The translations under genes were made by a program, and so were the position numbers. 64,000 nucleotides of DNA from Coix lacryma-jobi var. lacryma-jobi (Eukaryota > Streptophyta > Magnoliopsida > Poales > Poaceae), in assembly GCA_009763385.1 (NCBI GenBank), contig VDCT01000088.1, forward strand, positions 62,001 through 126,000, written 5' to 3'. Each line of letters starts with the position of its first letter. The stretch's first letter is position 1. Of this stretch, positions 30,924-41,598 are shown piece by piece. The notes beneath the pieces were generated by a model. It was not told the origin of the DNA. It did not search any database and worked only from the letters and a program-made list of their open reading frames with translations.

Positions 30924-32100
30924 ATGGAGGCCCGACGCATCGCTCGAAGGGCCAAGACCTACATCATCTACGGCGACGAACGAGAGATGTATCGTCGAAG
31001 CCCATCAGGGATCCTTCAACGCTGCATCCCCCTCGAGGAGGGACGCAGGCTCCTCGACGACATGCACTTGGGGCTTGCGGCCATCACGCAGCGCCAAGGA
31101 CCCTGGTAGGGAACGCCTTCCGACAGGGCTTCTACTGGCCAACCGCCATCGGAGACGCCAAGCGCCTGGTCCAAGCTTGCCAAGGGTGTCAGTTCTACGC
31201 CAAGCAAACGCACCAGCCGCGCACGCCATCAGATGATCCCCATCACTTGGCCGTCTGGGGGCTCAACCTCGTGGGTTCCCTCAAGATGACAACTGGAAAG
31301 TACACGCATGTGCTCGTGGCCATCGACAAATTCACCAAGTGGATCGAGGCCAAGCCCATAGGCGACCCCACCTCCGAGAAGGCTGTCGAGTCATCGCCGA
31401 CATCATGTACGGTTTGGGGTGCCTAACGTCATCATCACCGACAATGGCACCCAATTCACGGGCAAAAGTTCACCAACTTCTACGACGACAACAACATTTG
31501 CGTGACCTGGGCCTCGGTCGCGTACCCTCAATGCAACGGGCAGGTCGAGCGCGCCAACGGACATGATACTCCATGGGCTGAAGCCGAGGCTGTTCAAGAC
31601 CCTCAAGAATTTTGGAAGGGTGGGCTGCAGGCTCCCCTCGGTGCTGTGGGGCCTCAGGACTATGCCGAGTCGAGCCACCGGGTTCACTCCGTTCTTCTAA
31701 CCTACGGCGCCGAGGCTGTCTACCTACGGACCTCGAGTACGGCTCCCCTCGACTTCGAGCCTACAACGGGCAAACCAACGACGAGGGCTTGCCAACGCCA
31801 AGGACCAGCTCGAGGAGGCTCGAGACGTGGCGCTCATCAACTCCACGCGCTACCAGCAAATACTTCGACGCTACCACGACAAGCACGTGCGCAAGAGGGA
31901 CCCTGGCGGTAGGGGACCTCGTGCTTCGACGTCTGCAAGATAATCGAGGGCGCCACAAGCTCACCCCTCCATGGGAGGGTCCATACACCGTAGCTGAGGT
32001 GCTCAAGCCAGGAACGTATAAGCTCTACGACGGTCAAGGCAGATCCTGGCGAATGCGTGGAACCTATCTCGGCTACGTTGCTTCTACCCTTAAGGCCTGA
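30924..32100 (+). pseudogene. integrase (E6, frameshifted; first catalytic Asp is Asn)
   Basis: Starts with RRAKTYIIYGDEREMYRRSP. The HHCC zinc part (MHLG, then GHH in a shifted frame at about 31078, and CQGCQFY at 31175) precedes the core. In GLNLVGSL (about 31262) the expected first Asp is Asn. The second Asp is in VIITDNGTQF (about 31430) and the Glu in NGQVERANG (about 31545). The C-terminal part has the WEGPYTVAEVL module and ends GYVASTLKA at 32098. There are at least four frameshifts. Confidence 0.85.
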
Positions 32101-32645
32101 GGCCTTGTTCATTTTGTTGCTTTGTACAAACATGTCAAACATGAATGAACAAACTCGTGCATTGTCATTCATTTACTTAGCAACTTAAGGTAGCCTCGAC
32201 CCTGCCTTGCTCAGGGTCGAGCCTCCCTCGAGGGCTGACAGGGGGACCCCCCCCAGACTCCCGAAAAAAATGCGTTTCTTTTCAAAAAATTCGACCCTCG
32301 TCTTGATTCGCACCTCGAGCATACTAGCAGCGTCTAAATCCGTAAATACCCCGAGCCTCCAAGAGTCGGGGGGGGGGGGGGGACGACGTAGATGACCACC
32401 TACGCCCCCAGGCTACGGCACCCTACCTACGCCTCCCCTCGAGGTACTCGTGGCGCGTATCAAAGGAACACGGACCAAGCCGGATGAAGCTCGAGCTAGC
32501 GACAAAGAGAAATGATCGAATAAATTTGAAAAGAAAACAACTTCTTTAAATAAACAAGTCATATACACATATTGACTTCGACGGGCCATAATTCATGATT
32601 TGAATTCCTACAAGGGCCTCGACGCCCAAATTTGGCACGCAGGCC
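32101..32645. other. E6 spacer between pol and antisense gene
   Basis: No coding sign. Contains a 15-G run at 32368-32382 and CTCGAG words. The convergent ends of the sense pol and the antisense gene lie only about 550 bases apart, so the transcripts would overlap here unless terminated. Confidence 0.7.
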
Positions 32646-33180
32646 TCATTCCTCATCCGTCTGGAATTCCTCCCCAAGCTCTTCTGCCACGGGCTCAGCC
32701 TCGACATCCGGGCCATGAGGAGGGGGGCCACCCGCACCACTGTTCGCATCGGGGGGCAGCACGTCCTCCTCGAAGAGCTTTGCAAACGCCGCCCCCGGCC
32801 TCTCCACCTTCTCCAGGATCTTGTCGACGCGGCGGTCGTTCCATTCTTCGTCCTTCCCCTCGATCTCGACGAAGCCCTTGGCGACGACGTTGACCGGGTA
32901 GCGGAAACCGGAACGGACAGCCGCGAACACCTGCTTCACGCCGTGGTGGAGAGCGCTCCGGACGCGGTCTCACGCGGCCACGTCAAAATAGCACAGGGCA
33001 TCCACCAGGGCGTCGCCTCGAGCCACCGCGCCCTCTGCCGTGGCACCGGGTCGACACCCCACATGGAGCTGAGCCGGTCGAGGGTGCAGCGCGCCCGTTC
33101 CGCCACCATGGTCTCACCCCAGAGTTGCTCCACGAGAGTCTGATTCGTCTCACGGAGCTCCTCGGCGGTCTTCTCGACGT

Positions 33181-33259
33181 CTATGCAACAAACAGAAGGG
33201 GTAAGTCCGCGGCGTGGCAAGAATCCCGAAATCAAAGCAAGACAGGACATGAAGATTAC
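33181..33259 (-). other. intron in E6 antisense gene (79 nt)
   Basis: On the minus strand CCAAG|GTAATC donor and GTTGCATAG acceptor. Upstream FAALGVHCQ plus one base joins to DVEKTAEELRETN in frame (phase 1). Confidence 0.75.
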
Positions 33260-34552
33260 CTTGGCAGTGCACTCCCAGAGCGGCGAAGTCGCTGGTAAGG
33301 ACCTCGACGTGCTGCTCTAGTGCACGCTTCTAGGACAACACGTCGAGCTTTTCGCCCCTAAGGTCCTCGACCAGCTTGCCCGTCTGCGCAAGGGCCAGAT
33401 CCTTCCAGACCACCTCCTGCCGCGCTACCTCCTTTGCAGCCAGGGGGGTGGCGGCCTCGCTCTTGGCCTCCTCGGCCTCTTTCTTCGCCGCCTCCACTGC
33501 AGACAGGGCGGTGGCGGCTTCGTTTTGGGCGTCGACGGCCTTCTTCTCCGCCGCCTTCGCTGCAGACCGGGCGGTGGCGGCCTCGCTTCGGGCATCGGCG
33601 GCCTCCTTCTTCGATGACTCCACCGCGGACAAAGCGGTGGTGGCCTCCCTCTTAGCTTGGGCAGCCTCGTCTCGAGCCGCCTGGGCCTTCGCCTGCGCCG
33701 CGTTGAGCCGGCTCGCCATCTGCGCGTTCCGACCCAGCTCGGCGCGGAGCTCCTGGAGCTCCCCCTCTGCCTTCGCAAGGGCGGCCGCCACCTGCGCGGA
33801 CTTCTCCGCCTCCTCCGAGAAGGACCTCTCCGCCTCCGCCACGAGCTCGGCCACCTCCCTGAAGATGGACCGCGCCTCCCGCGGAACCTCCGTCGAGCGG
33901 GCGCCGCTCGACGGGGATCATGGCGCCGGACGGGCTCGGCGCGTCAGGGTACGGCCACGCCGATCGATCGATCTCGACGAGGGGCAGACCCTCCTCCTCC
34001 GGCTCGAGCGGCGCCAGCTGCGGCCCACCAACCGGCGGCACAGGCTGCGGCTCCCTCTGCCCCTCCACCGTCTCCTCCCGCTGCTCCATCCCCTCCCGAG
34101 GTGACGGCGCGGCCTCGCGTGGAGGCGGGGACTCGAGCGGTAGCGGATCGCTCGTCCCCGAGCTCTCCTCCCTCGCCGGGTCTTCGGCGTCTTGTCGACC
34201 CCGGCCGGTGCCTCGAGCGCTTCCTCCAGCGTTGAGCCCTCGACCGGGGCGGCACCTGCTCCAGCTCGTCCAGGAGCTCCTCCACCGTCGGCACCTTCTC
34301 CACCGACGCCTCTCCTCCTTCCCTTCTCCGCAGGACGGCTCGCGTCGACCGGGGACTCGAGGGCCACCGACCCTTCAGCCCCAAACGCCAACGGAGCCAT
34401 GCTTGTCTCGGGAGCTCCCCCCGAGATGGCCGTCGCGATGGGGGGAGGAGTGGCCCTCTCGATAGGCGCCACCTGAGGAGGAGGAGGAAGAGGAGGATGC
34501 GGTGCCGCGACAGACGCGGTGGCGGCAGGCTCGGCGCCAGGAGCCGTGGTCC

Positions 34553-34628
34553 CTGCTAAAAAAGGAGAACAACGTCGTCAGAAACAGGAAAAAGCTTCGA
34601 CCCCCGTGGTCGACGGCGTCGGCCTCAC
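34553..34628 (-). other. intron in E6 antisense gene (76 nt)
   Basis: Donor GTGAGG, T-rich tract, acceptor TTTTTTAGCAG. The upstream frame AAADL plus one base joins to TTAPGAEPAATA and the long open downstream frame (phase 1). Confidence 0.75.
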
Positions 34629-34806
34629 CAAGATCCGCGGCGGCCATCTGGCTTCCCCGAGCCATGGCTGCTCGAGCCTTTGCCAGCCAAACGGCCTCCC
34701 CATCGGAAGAAGGAGCCATACCTCGAGGTGCTTGGACCTCGGCAGAACTCGAGGTCTTGGCCCGCTTGGACGCCGCGGGGACCATCTCCTGCCGGGGGCA
34801 CTTTTC

Positions 34807-34889
34807 CTTGAAAAGCCAGAAAACAACACATATCACCAAAGGTAAAAAGGTAAAATCTCGCTACCAATGAAATTAAGGAGACTACTCAC
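34807..34889 (-). other. intron in E6 antisense gene (83 nt)
   Basis: Donor GTGAGTAG, acceptor CTTTTCAAG. The downstream exon opens EKCPRQEMVPAASKRAK. The upstream frame is uncertain, so the join could not be confirmed. Confidence 0.6.
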
Positions 34890-36087
34890 CCAAAGCGAGG
34901 GCGGGGCTTCTTCCCGAATCGCCGGACCCACTCAAGGGCTTCGAGCCACCCATGGCTCGAGCCACGCCCTGAGCCGTCTCCACGTGGCTTGGACGGGGGG
35001 AAGGTTCGATCCGTGCTCGACCCCGGCGGAGGCTCTCGTCTCCCGACCCCGAGAGCTCTCGCTTTTGAGCCGGGTGGCGACCGCGTCTCCTTCGAGCGGT
35101 CATCTTGACGCCTTTCCCGCCGCGGGCCGAGACACTGTCCGACGCTTCTCCTCCCTCCCCCCGCGCCCCTTCTCCCGCCCTGCTCGACGCTCCGGGACGA
35201 CGGTCCCATCCACTCGCGCCCTACGCCAGGCGGACTGTCCTCTCGGTCATGGTGCGCCGGGCTCCCGCATCCTCGCTCGGAACGGTCGGCTCGGGTTCTC
35301 GGCACCTCCACGACGGTCCTCGCCGCCCTCCCGCGCTCCGGCGTGCTGACGGCCGCGCCCCGCGCCTGCCTCCTCTCCCGGCGCGACGGCGACGGGCTCC
35401 GGGGTCACTCGCGACTCATCACGGGACGACCAGGGGCTCCCCCCTCGACGGTCATGGTGGCGCGGGCTCGATGTCACCCTCGACGCCTTGCAATGTCGGG
35501 CTGGAGTCCTTCTCGACGTGTTGACCGCTCCTCGACGGCCGGCCCTTCTCGAGACCCCCCGCTTGGGTCGACGCGGTCGCAGCCTCCTTCTGCGCCGCAG
35601 CGATGGCGCTCCTGGTTCGAGGTTTCCTCGCATCAGCGGGCACGTCCGGTACGGAGCTTGACGTGCCCTGGGCCTCCGACGAGGCTGGGCCTGACGGAGC
35701 CTTCCGCGGCTGCGCCCCGCGCGATCCCTTCGCCGGGGGGACCTCCAAAACATTCTCCTGCATAGAGGAGCGATCAGCCCTGACGTCGACGACCCCCGCA
35801 CGCCTCAAACGCGCATCCATCCCTTCGTCATCACTCTCCTCCTCATCATCATCCTCCTCCTCCGAGCTCGAGGAACTGAGCTCGGGGGACTCCTGTCCAG
35901 GCTGCCGGTTACGACGAGCCTTCGCGAGCTTCTGTTCCCGGGCCAACCGGCGCAAGTTCCTCTCTTTTTCTTTCTTCTTCTTTGCATCCTTACTTTTCTT
36001 ATCTTTCTGAGCAGAGAGGCACCTCACCTGTCTTTCCGCGGTGTCCTCCCTCACCGGGGGCCTCGACCCGCGACACGTGAAACCCCC

Positions 36088-36195
36088 CTTCAAGAAAACA
36101 AACTTGATAAGAAAAACCATAAGGAGAGTAAAACAAGATTCGGAAAAAGAGAAAGGAGGGGAGGCTCGAGACAACCTGACTCGAGGGTGGCTTAC
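36088..36195 (-). other. intron in E6 antisense gene (108 nt)
   Basis: Donor CTG|GTAAGCC, acceptor TTTTCTTGAAG; the middle is T-rich and reads as a hydrophobic segment if not removed. As the length is a multiple of three, the frame is open with or without splicing. The hydrophobic stretch it would encode is unlike the charged flanks, which favours an intron. Confidence 0.65.
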
Positions 36196-37277
36196 CAGGT
36201 CAAGACACCCCTCGTCTGGCGCCATGGGGACCAGGTTGGTGTCCTCGGGGACAAACGACCCATGGACTGTGATCGACACCCGAGAGACGCCCTCACTCCG
36301 AGGCAGCCTTTCCTCGGCCATCCTCGACTCGTTCAGCGCCTCGAGCGGGGCGTTTGGTCCCATCTCATGCATGAGGAGGGGGTGGTCCGCCAGAGGAAGG
36401 ACCCTCCGCTGGTGGAACGCCCAAATAACCGCCTGGACGGTCAAGCCCTTGTCCTCCACCAACGACCACATCGTCTTCATCAGCGGCATCAGGTGGCCCT
36501 GCCGGTCCGCTGCGACGCCCTAGGTCCACTTCTCTAGGCGCTGGGTGATGACCCCACTGGTGTACTGCGGAAGGAGCCCGCCCTCGTTCCGCAGGTAGAA
36601 CCAATGGTCGTCCCACCCTGCCTGGTTGGTGGAAAGCTTGTAGCGGAGGTATTCGCGGGGGACGTTGGCCGACGAGGCCCCAGTCCTCGCGGTGACGGTG
36701 AGAGAGCCCACACGCACGAGCCTCCTTCCGCTAGGTTTCAAGGCCTTGAGGAAAAGCTCGCCCCAGAAGAGGTGGACGAACATCTCCCAGTGCGGCTCGA
36801 TCTTCAAATATCCCTCGCACACCGCGGCGAAGATGGCGGCGTGCGAGATTGAGTGGGGGAGAAGTGTTGCAGCTCCACCTCGAAGTGGTGAGCTAGCCCC
36901 CGCATGAAGCGGCTCGGTGGAACGCCAAGCCCCATGCGGTGGTAGTGCGTGAAGCTCACCACATACCCCTCCGGCGGGTGCGGCTCCCGGTGATCCTCCG
37001 ACGGAAGAAACCACCACGCGGGTCCCTCCTGCGGGTTGGGACGGAGGAGCCCCTGGGCCACCAGCGAATCCAGCTCGCGTTGCGTCGTCTTCGACGGGTT
37101 CCAGTCTTCGGCCGGTAGCGCTGGAGTCTGAGCGGCCATGGCGGCGACGACGCGGATTCGAGCAGCGGACGGGGGGCCGAGAAGATTCCCAATTGCAGGC
37201 TCGGGAAGAAGGCGTGCGGAGGCTACGGCGGCGGTGAAGGCAAAGGCAAAGTAAAGGGTTCCTCTCTTCTCTTTCGA

Positions 37278-37285
37278 TATTTATA
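37278..37285 (-). promoter_or_regulatory. TATA box of the E6 antisense gene
   Basis: TATAAATA on the minus strand with a CT-rich leader, 139 bases before the ATG at 37139. Confidence 0.7.
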
Positions 37286-38286
37286 AGAGGAAACCCCAAC
37301 GGGCGGGGTTCCCACGATGGCGGAAAAAGTAACCGCACACATTTAATGTGCTCACCTAACCGCATCTCGAGCTGGTCGACAGGTACACGCGGCAACTCCG
37401 CACTCGCTCCACTCCTCCGGGCCCACCACGGCCGCCGCTCCGACTTCTTGTCAGTCGCCCTAGCGCACGATCTCCACTACCTCGCCTAAAAAGGCGCACC
37501 CAACGGGCAGAAGGTTTCCAAGCGACGGAGGCTTCTTTAGGAAGGTAAAAACGGGCCTCGGCCCTAAGTCTCGAAGCAGCGAAGGCTGGCCCTCGAAGAG
37601 GGTTCGACAGCCGGCTTCGAGCACCCGAGTTAGGGACACCAAGGGGCGCCACTCGCAGCATCGCTCGAGGGCCAAGCCCTCGAGGCCCCTCACGTGTATC
37701 CAAGGCGAGCACGACATGCAGTGAGATCCCCTCGGAGGGAGGCATCGAGCCACCGGGTCCTATCGAATGGACCCGGCACTCCTGCAGACTGAGCACCCAT
37801 GCTTTATGAGATCGCCTCCGGGCTACAGTCGACCCCATCGAACGGGGCACGAGGTCTCACTTGGATTCCCCCATTACTAGCTCACTGGGAACCTCGATAC
37901 TCGCCCGCTCGTGGTAGTACGAGGCATCCCCCCTCGCATCCGATCGAAAGGACTCGCGCGACGACAAGCCAGGGCAACCGGCGTGCCGGACGGCTCGAAG
38001 TGCCGGCCGGTCGGTTCAGCCTGGCACCCCTCAATGAAAGAGGGTAAAAAACTCGGAGGCTCGACACTCCCGAACCTAAAAGACGTAACTGACACTCGCA
38101 CTCGCACGCGTAAGAAAGCCCATGAGGGAGCCCTAACCGCTCCCCCATGGCCTCGGGGGCTACACCCGCGGGTGTCGCTCGCGCGACACCCGCGGAATCA
38201 ACATAGCCAAACCCTCGAGATCCAGTCAGCTAACCTTGGGGATCTTGGATATGAGCCCCTGCTCGAGTGCCAGCACTCGAACAAGG
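37286..38286. other. E6 spacer between antisense promoter and 3' LTR
   Basis: GC-rich, dense in CTCGAG and TCGAGG words, with a possible palindrome CGGGTGTCGCTCGCGCGACACCCG near 38169-38192 (a near-perfect inverted repeat of about 10 bases). No coding sign. Confidence 0.65.
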
Positions 38287-38299
38287 ACTCAGGGGCTAC
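38287..38299 (+). other. E6 polypurine tract region
   Basis: ACTCAGGGGCTAC directly before TGTCGGGG. The purine run is short, as is usual in Tat elements, where the GGGGGCTAC style end is common. Confidence 0.6.
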
Positions 38300-39601
38300 T
38301 GTCGGGGGAACGCCAAAGGGGTACCCCCAATCAACGCAAAACAAATAGGTTAGACCTAGAACACCAATTAATAAACCCAGCTAGGCTAACCTTCCAAGAA
38401 ACCAACCCCTCGGAGCCTGCAACGCTGGCCCACCGCCAAGGAGCTTAGACTTGCCAAAACCTTACTGACCGCCTCCTGGTAGCCTACCCCTCGAACCCGC
38501 TACAGCTGTGCACCGCTCCTCGGGACCCGCGGCGGGGACCTCGAGCCACTCCAGCACGATAGCCAATCCCTCGAGGCTCGTCACACCCTAGGCCTCGAGC
38601 TGGAGCTCAACCTCCGCTCACCCGAGCCCTCCACGCCCGGCCTCGAGCGAGCGCTCCACTACCCTTCGAAGCCCTCCACGAAGAGGAAGCTTCCTGCTCC
38701 CCAGCCCCGATGACCGTACCAATCCCATACCGCGCATTTAATGCGCCCACCTACTCCAGTCACGTCCTCTGCAACCCGACGTGTACCACAGTGAACCAGG
38801 GCAGAGTCAAGTCTCGTTTTCGCCACAAGCATGGGCAAAAAGGCGCCAGTTCGGCACTATTAACCCATACCCTATACTGTTGCACGTCCAAGCCACGCCT
38901 CGAGACCCGGATACCCGCTGCTCAATCGGGTTTCCCGGGACTTGCCCATAACTGCGGGGACTCGAGCCCCCCGTAGGCGCCACCTCGAGGCCGGCTCTGA
39001 GCCCCTCAAGCCCTGGCTGCTTTCACGCTATTGGAGGACAGGTACCCCAAGACCCGGAGGGACCCCGCCATGTCCTGTACGTGCCGGGATGGGTGCTGTA
39101 CGGCTTCCACATCGCCACGCCTCCACGTCCGCGCCCGGGATGGAGGCCACGCATCAAGGACGCCTCAACAGCAACACCCACGTTGGCTACAGTGACTTCG
39201 ACAAGACAAAGTTCCAAGCCTTCGCCATATCGAGCGATGTACATGTCAATCCTGTGTAAACCCTGGCCTCCTCTTGTTCTATAAAAGGGGACGCCAGGGC
39301 CCTTCACGCGTAGGAGACAACGCGCGAGTCCACGGGGGATGCACGGGCTTGCGCGACACGAGTCCACACACACACACACACACACGAGTCCGGACTCCGG
39401 TCCACGCTCATTGAGCTTGTATTGCCCCTGTACAAGCACTTAGGTGCAAGTAATACAAGAACCTCCTCCCCCCGCTGGACGTAGGGCTTTCTTTGCCCGA
39501 ACCAGGATAAATCCTTGTGTCATCTTGCATCACCATCCAGGAAGAGAGCACGCGATCACATTACTAGTTGGTGTCATACCCCCGGGGTAGAAACACCGAC
39601 A
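38300..39601 (+). repeat. E6 3' LTR (1302 bp)
   Basis: Starts TGTCGGGGGAACG and ends AACACCGACA, followed by the CTTGG TSD copy. It differs from the 5' LTR by scattered substitutions and one CA unit; by eye 2-3%. Confidence 0.93.
39280..39287 (+). promoter_or_regulatory. TATA box, E6 3' LTR
   Basis: TATAAAAG, the copy of 21177-21184; transcripts from it would run into the E5 LTR. Confidence 0.7.
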
Positions 39602-40546
39602 CTTGGTCACTAGGTTAGTGGCATCGGACGGCTCAGGATGAAGTGGCGTGGATCAAGGCTGAAGGGCGGTTACTCAGACATGCAACCGACCTCCAAACCA
39701 CCTTGGACAACCACCTGGAGGCCGTTGGAACAAGGGCGGTGCATCCAGTGGCCAGAGGACTGGCGGCCGCCAGTAGGGAGTGGCGCCCGCCACCTGACCT
39801 AACCCTAGGTCGGGTGGCTGCCCCCTATAAGTACCCCCCTCACTCACTTGGGCTATAAATACCCCCCTGGAGGCTCCTCTTCATTTGTACCATCTCATAT
39901 CCAAGTACCATCCCAAGCAAAGCAAGAGAAACAAGTGAGAGTTAGGTTAGAAGCTTAGAGAGCTTAGGCAAGTAGGTAGCTAGTAGAGCAAGGCATCTTC
40001 ACCCTCGCGGTAGCGCTGCTCAAGGGTTAGCTCAAGAGTAGTGGCGTGCGAGTGATCGGCTCTAGAGCTGGGAAGAGTCTTCCTTCATCTGCAGTTCAGG
40101 TTTTGCTCTTGTTACTCAAGCATTTACTATATTCTAGTTCATTTCAAGTATTACTATTTTACTTATCTATTAGAGTATTGAGTATTTGATTGATTGCTTG
40201 AGTGCCTAGCTATCCTACAGTTCAATTCACTTAGCCATAGTAGTTAATCTCTAGTGAGCTTAGTGTTTGATCTTTGCCAATAGGTTGCTTAGTTAGTTTA
40301 GTGTTTATCTTATTAAGTCAAGTGTTTGCTCTGACGTCCGCAAGGGTGTCTCTATTCAAAGCTAGGGTAGAGATAGTTAGAATATAGTTAAGCGTGGTGC
40401 TTAGTTATAGACTTACCTTCAGATACGGCTGGACCCCCGGATAGCTGTGGTAGCAAGCAGGTGGTGACAGCCCTATGCGCCTTGAATTCCACCACGTAGT
40501 TGGCCCAGTTTAACAGTAAGGCTCGTTGTGCTAGCGTTCAACCTAA
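39602..40546 (+). repeat. E5 5' LTR, part 2
   Basis: Resumes the LTR after E6 (CTTGGTCACTAGG) and matches 59283-60228. Contains the second hairpin cluster, the TATA box and the start of R/U5, up to the MITE E8. The last three bases TAA are the MITE target. Confidence 0.93.
39854..39861 (+). promoter_or_regulatory. TATA box, E5 5' LTR
   Basis: TATAAATA followed by CCCCCCTGG, identical in the 3' LTR at 59533-59540. In the assembled 5' LTR it would now have E6 between it and the distal U3. Confidence 0.7.
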
Positions 40547-40869
40547 GAGCATCTCCAATTGTTTGGAAAAATTGACTTGGGAAAAGTTGTCATTTAGCAA
40601 CTTGCTAAAACTTTTGGCAAGTAAATTTTTCATGTATCTCCAATAGTTTGGTAAAAATAACATAGAAAAGTATTCCAACTTAGTAAAAATAACATAGAAA
40701 CGCTGGATAGCAAGTGAAGCTGACTTGGTAAATATAGCAAGTAGATGGCCTCCGATTCCAACTTGGAAAAATTTAGAAGTCATATACCAATCTGTTGGAG
40801 AACGTTTTTTCTTCATTTCTCAATAAAACAATGATAGCAAGTCATTTTTCCAAACTATTGGAGATGCTC
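40547..40869. mobile_element. E8: PIF/Harbinger-like MITE (323 bp)
   Basis: Terminal inverted repeats GAGCATCTCCAATTGTTTGG and CCAAACTATTGGAGATGCTC, flanked by TAA on both sides (40544-40546, 40870-40872). The E5 3' LTR has a single TAA at the empty site (about 60226). No coding capacity. Contains two copies of GTAAAAATAACATAGAAA (about 40651 and 40685). A 3-bp TWA target points to PIF/Harbinger (Tourist-type). Confidence 0.9.
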
Positions 40870-41572
40870 TAAGTAAGTGGTAAAGGCTAGTACGCCTCGA
40901 TACTTGACAAGATAGGAATAAAACTATACTCAACTTAGTTACTTTATTGTCTTTTGCCTGCCTTGCTTCGAAACTATCTCGCTTCGTAGTTATCTTGCTT
41001 TGTAGTTATCTAGGATTAGTTATTAGTTAGTAGTTAGTTAGTTATCCTTAGTTATCATATTTCCCTTCAGCTATCTATCTAGTTATCCACCTTACCTCAG
41101 CCATCCATTTCATCCTTACCTAGCCATCCATATATTCTTTCTAGCCTCTCTTCTCCCCTTTTCCCTTTTCTCTTTTCTTCGACTCTCATCCCATCCTTGA
41201 CTCAACACATACACCACCCTAGCCTTCCCTTGGGATCAAATAAATCGACACCTGGTACTCCCAGGCAAAGTGCTACTATGATAGTTCTGTGTGCTTGCAG
41301 AATCTCCTCCTGGCAGATTGCATTCTCTCTAGCTAGCTCCTACTAGTGTCGGGATTGACAACCCCGCTTGGCATTAGTAGATAGCTGCTTTAGCTCCACT
41401 CCTTTAGGTATAGTGACCGGTCTTGCTTCAAGCATTTCTGACGCCGTTGTCGGGGATAGACTCCACAGTCTACTCCTAGTAGCAACGTTAGCAAGTGCCA
41501 ACAAGCATCTCTGGGCCATTACCGGGGATAGTTGCCTAGCACTATCTTTAGTGAAGCTAAGAACTACCAACA
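40870..41572 (+). repeat. E5 5' LTR, part 3
   Basis: Continues the LTR to ACTACCAACA at 41572, collinear with 60226-60926. Confidence 0.93.
41439..41527 (+). other. two PBS-like fossil motifs inside E5 U5
   Basis: TGACGCCGTTGTCGGGGA (41439-41456) and TGGGCCATTACCGGGGA (41512-41527 region), each following CAAGCAT..C. With the true PBS at 41581 they are spaced 73 and 69 bases. The 3' LTR has the same pair at 60793-60810 and 60866-60882. Confidence 0.75.
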
Positions 41573-41580
41573 AGCATTTC

Positions 41581-41598
41581 TGGCGCCGTTGCCGGGGA
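41581..41598 (+). other. E5 primer-binding site (tRNA-Asp)
   Basis: TGGCGCCGTTGCCGGGGA, complementary to the 3' end of plant tRNA-Asp (..CCCCGGCAACGGCGCCA, from memory), eight bases after the LTR. Typical of Athila-like elements. Confidence 0.9.

Larger units (their letters stand above)
32646..37139 (-). pseudogene. antisense Tat gene (Transposase_28-like, coiled coil, multi-exon), E6 copy
   Basis: It starts at 37139 (MAAQTPALPAED). The PF04195-style domain has SFTHYHRMGLGVPPSRFMRG, a frameshift at about 36860, then SISHAAIFAAVCEGYL and IEPHWEMFVHLFWGE, and later WDDHWFYLRNEGGLLP. A stop at 36520 is followed by a frame with DKKSKDAKKKKEKERNLRR (nuclear-localisation-like) and a Ser/Glu/Asp run. 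33854-33330 is an Ala/Glu/Lys coiled coil of about 170 residues. The C-terminus (32939-32646) reads FRYPVNVVAKGFVEIEGKDE and ends with an acidic tail. GT-AG introns of 76-108 nt are seen. Function unknown; probably a nuclear DNA- or protein-binding accessory factor by inference from basic and coiled-coil parts. Confidence 0.8.
20197..39601 (+). mobile_element. E6: Tat-lineage Ty3/gypsy element (cinful/RIRE2-like) with antisense gene
   Basis: Two LTRs of 1300 and 1302 bp, TSD CTTGG (20192-20196, 39602-39606), PBS at 21499, PPT before 38300. The internal order is gag, protease, reverse transcriptase, RNase H, second RNase H, integrase, spacer, antisense gene, PPT. The second RNase H of archaeal type marks the Tat lineage. 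gag is interrupted by the solo LTR E7. All coding parts are frameshifted, although the LTR pair looks only a few percent diverged. CTCGAG-containing words are unusually dense in the whole element. Confidence 0.93.

Noticed and set aside
33376..34465. Plus-strand ORFs of 140-240 codons opposite the E6 antisense gene
   Set aside because: Ala/Arg/Ser-rich shadows of the coiled-coil and Glu-rich frames on the minus strand, which have the coherent domain order.
36017..36040. 21-nt GT-AG interval in the E6 antisense gene
   Set aside because: Far below the minimum length of plant introns, and the frame is open through it.
41581..41598. tRNA-Asp gene fragment
   Set aside because: Only the complement of the tRNA 3' end is present, right after an LTR, which is the definition of a PBS; no cloverleaf sequence surrounds it.
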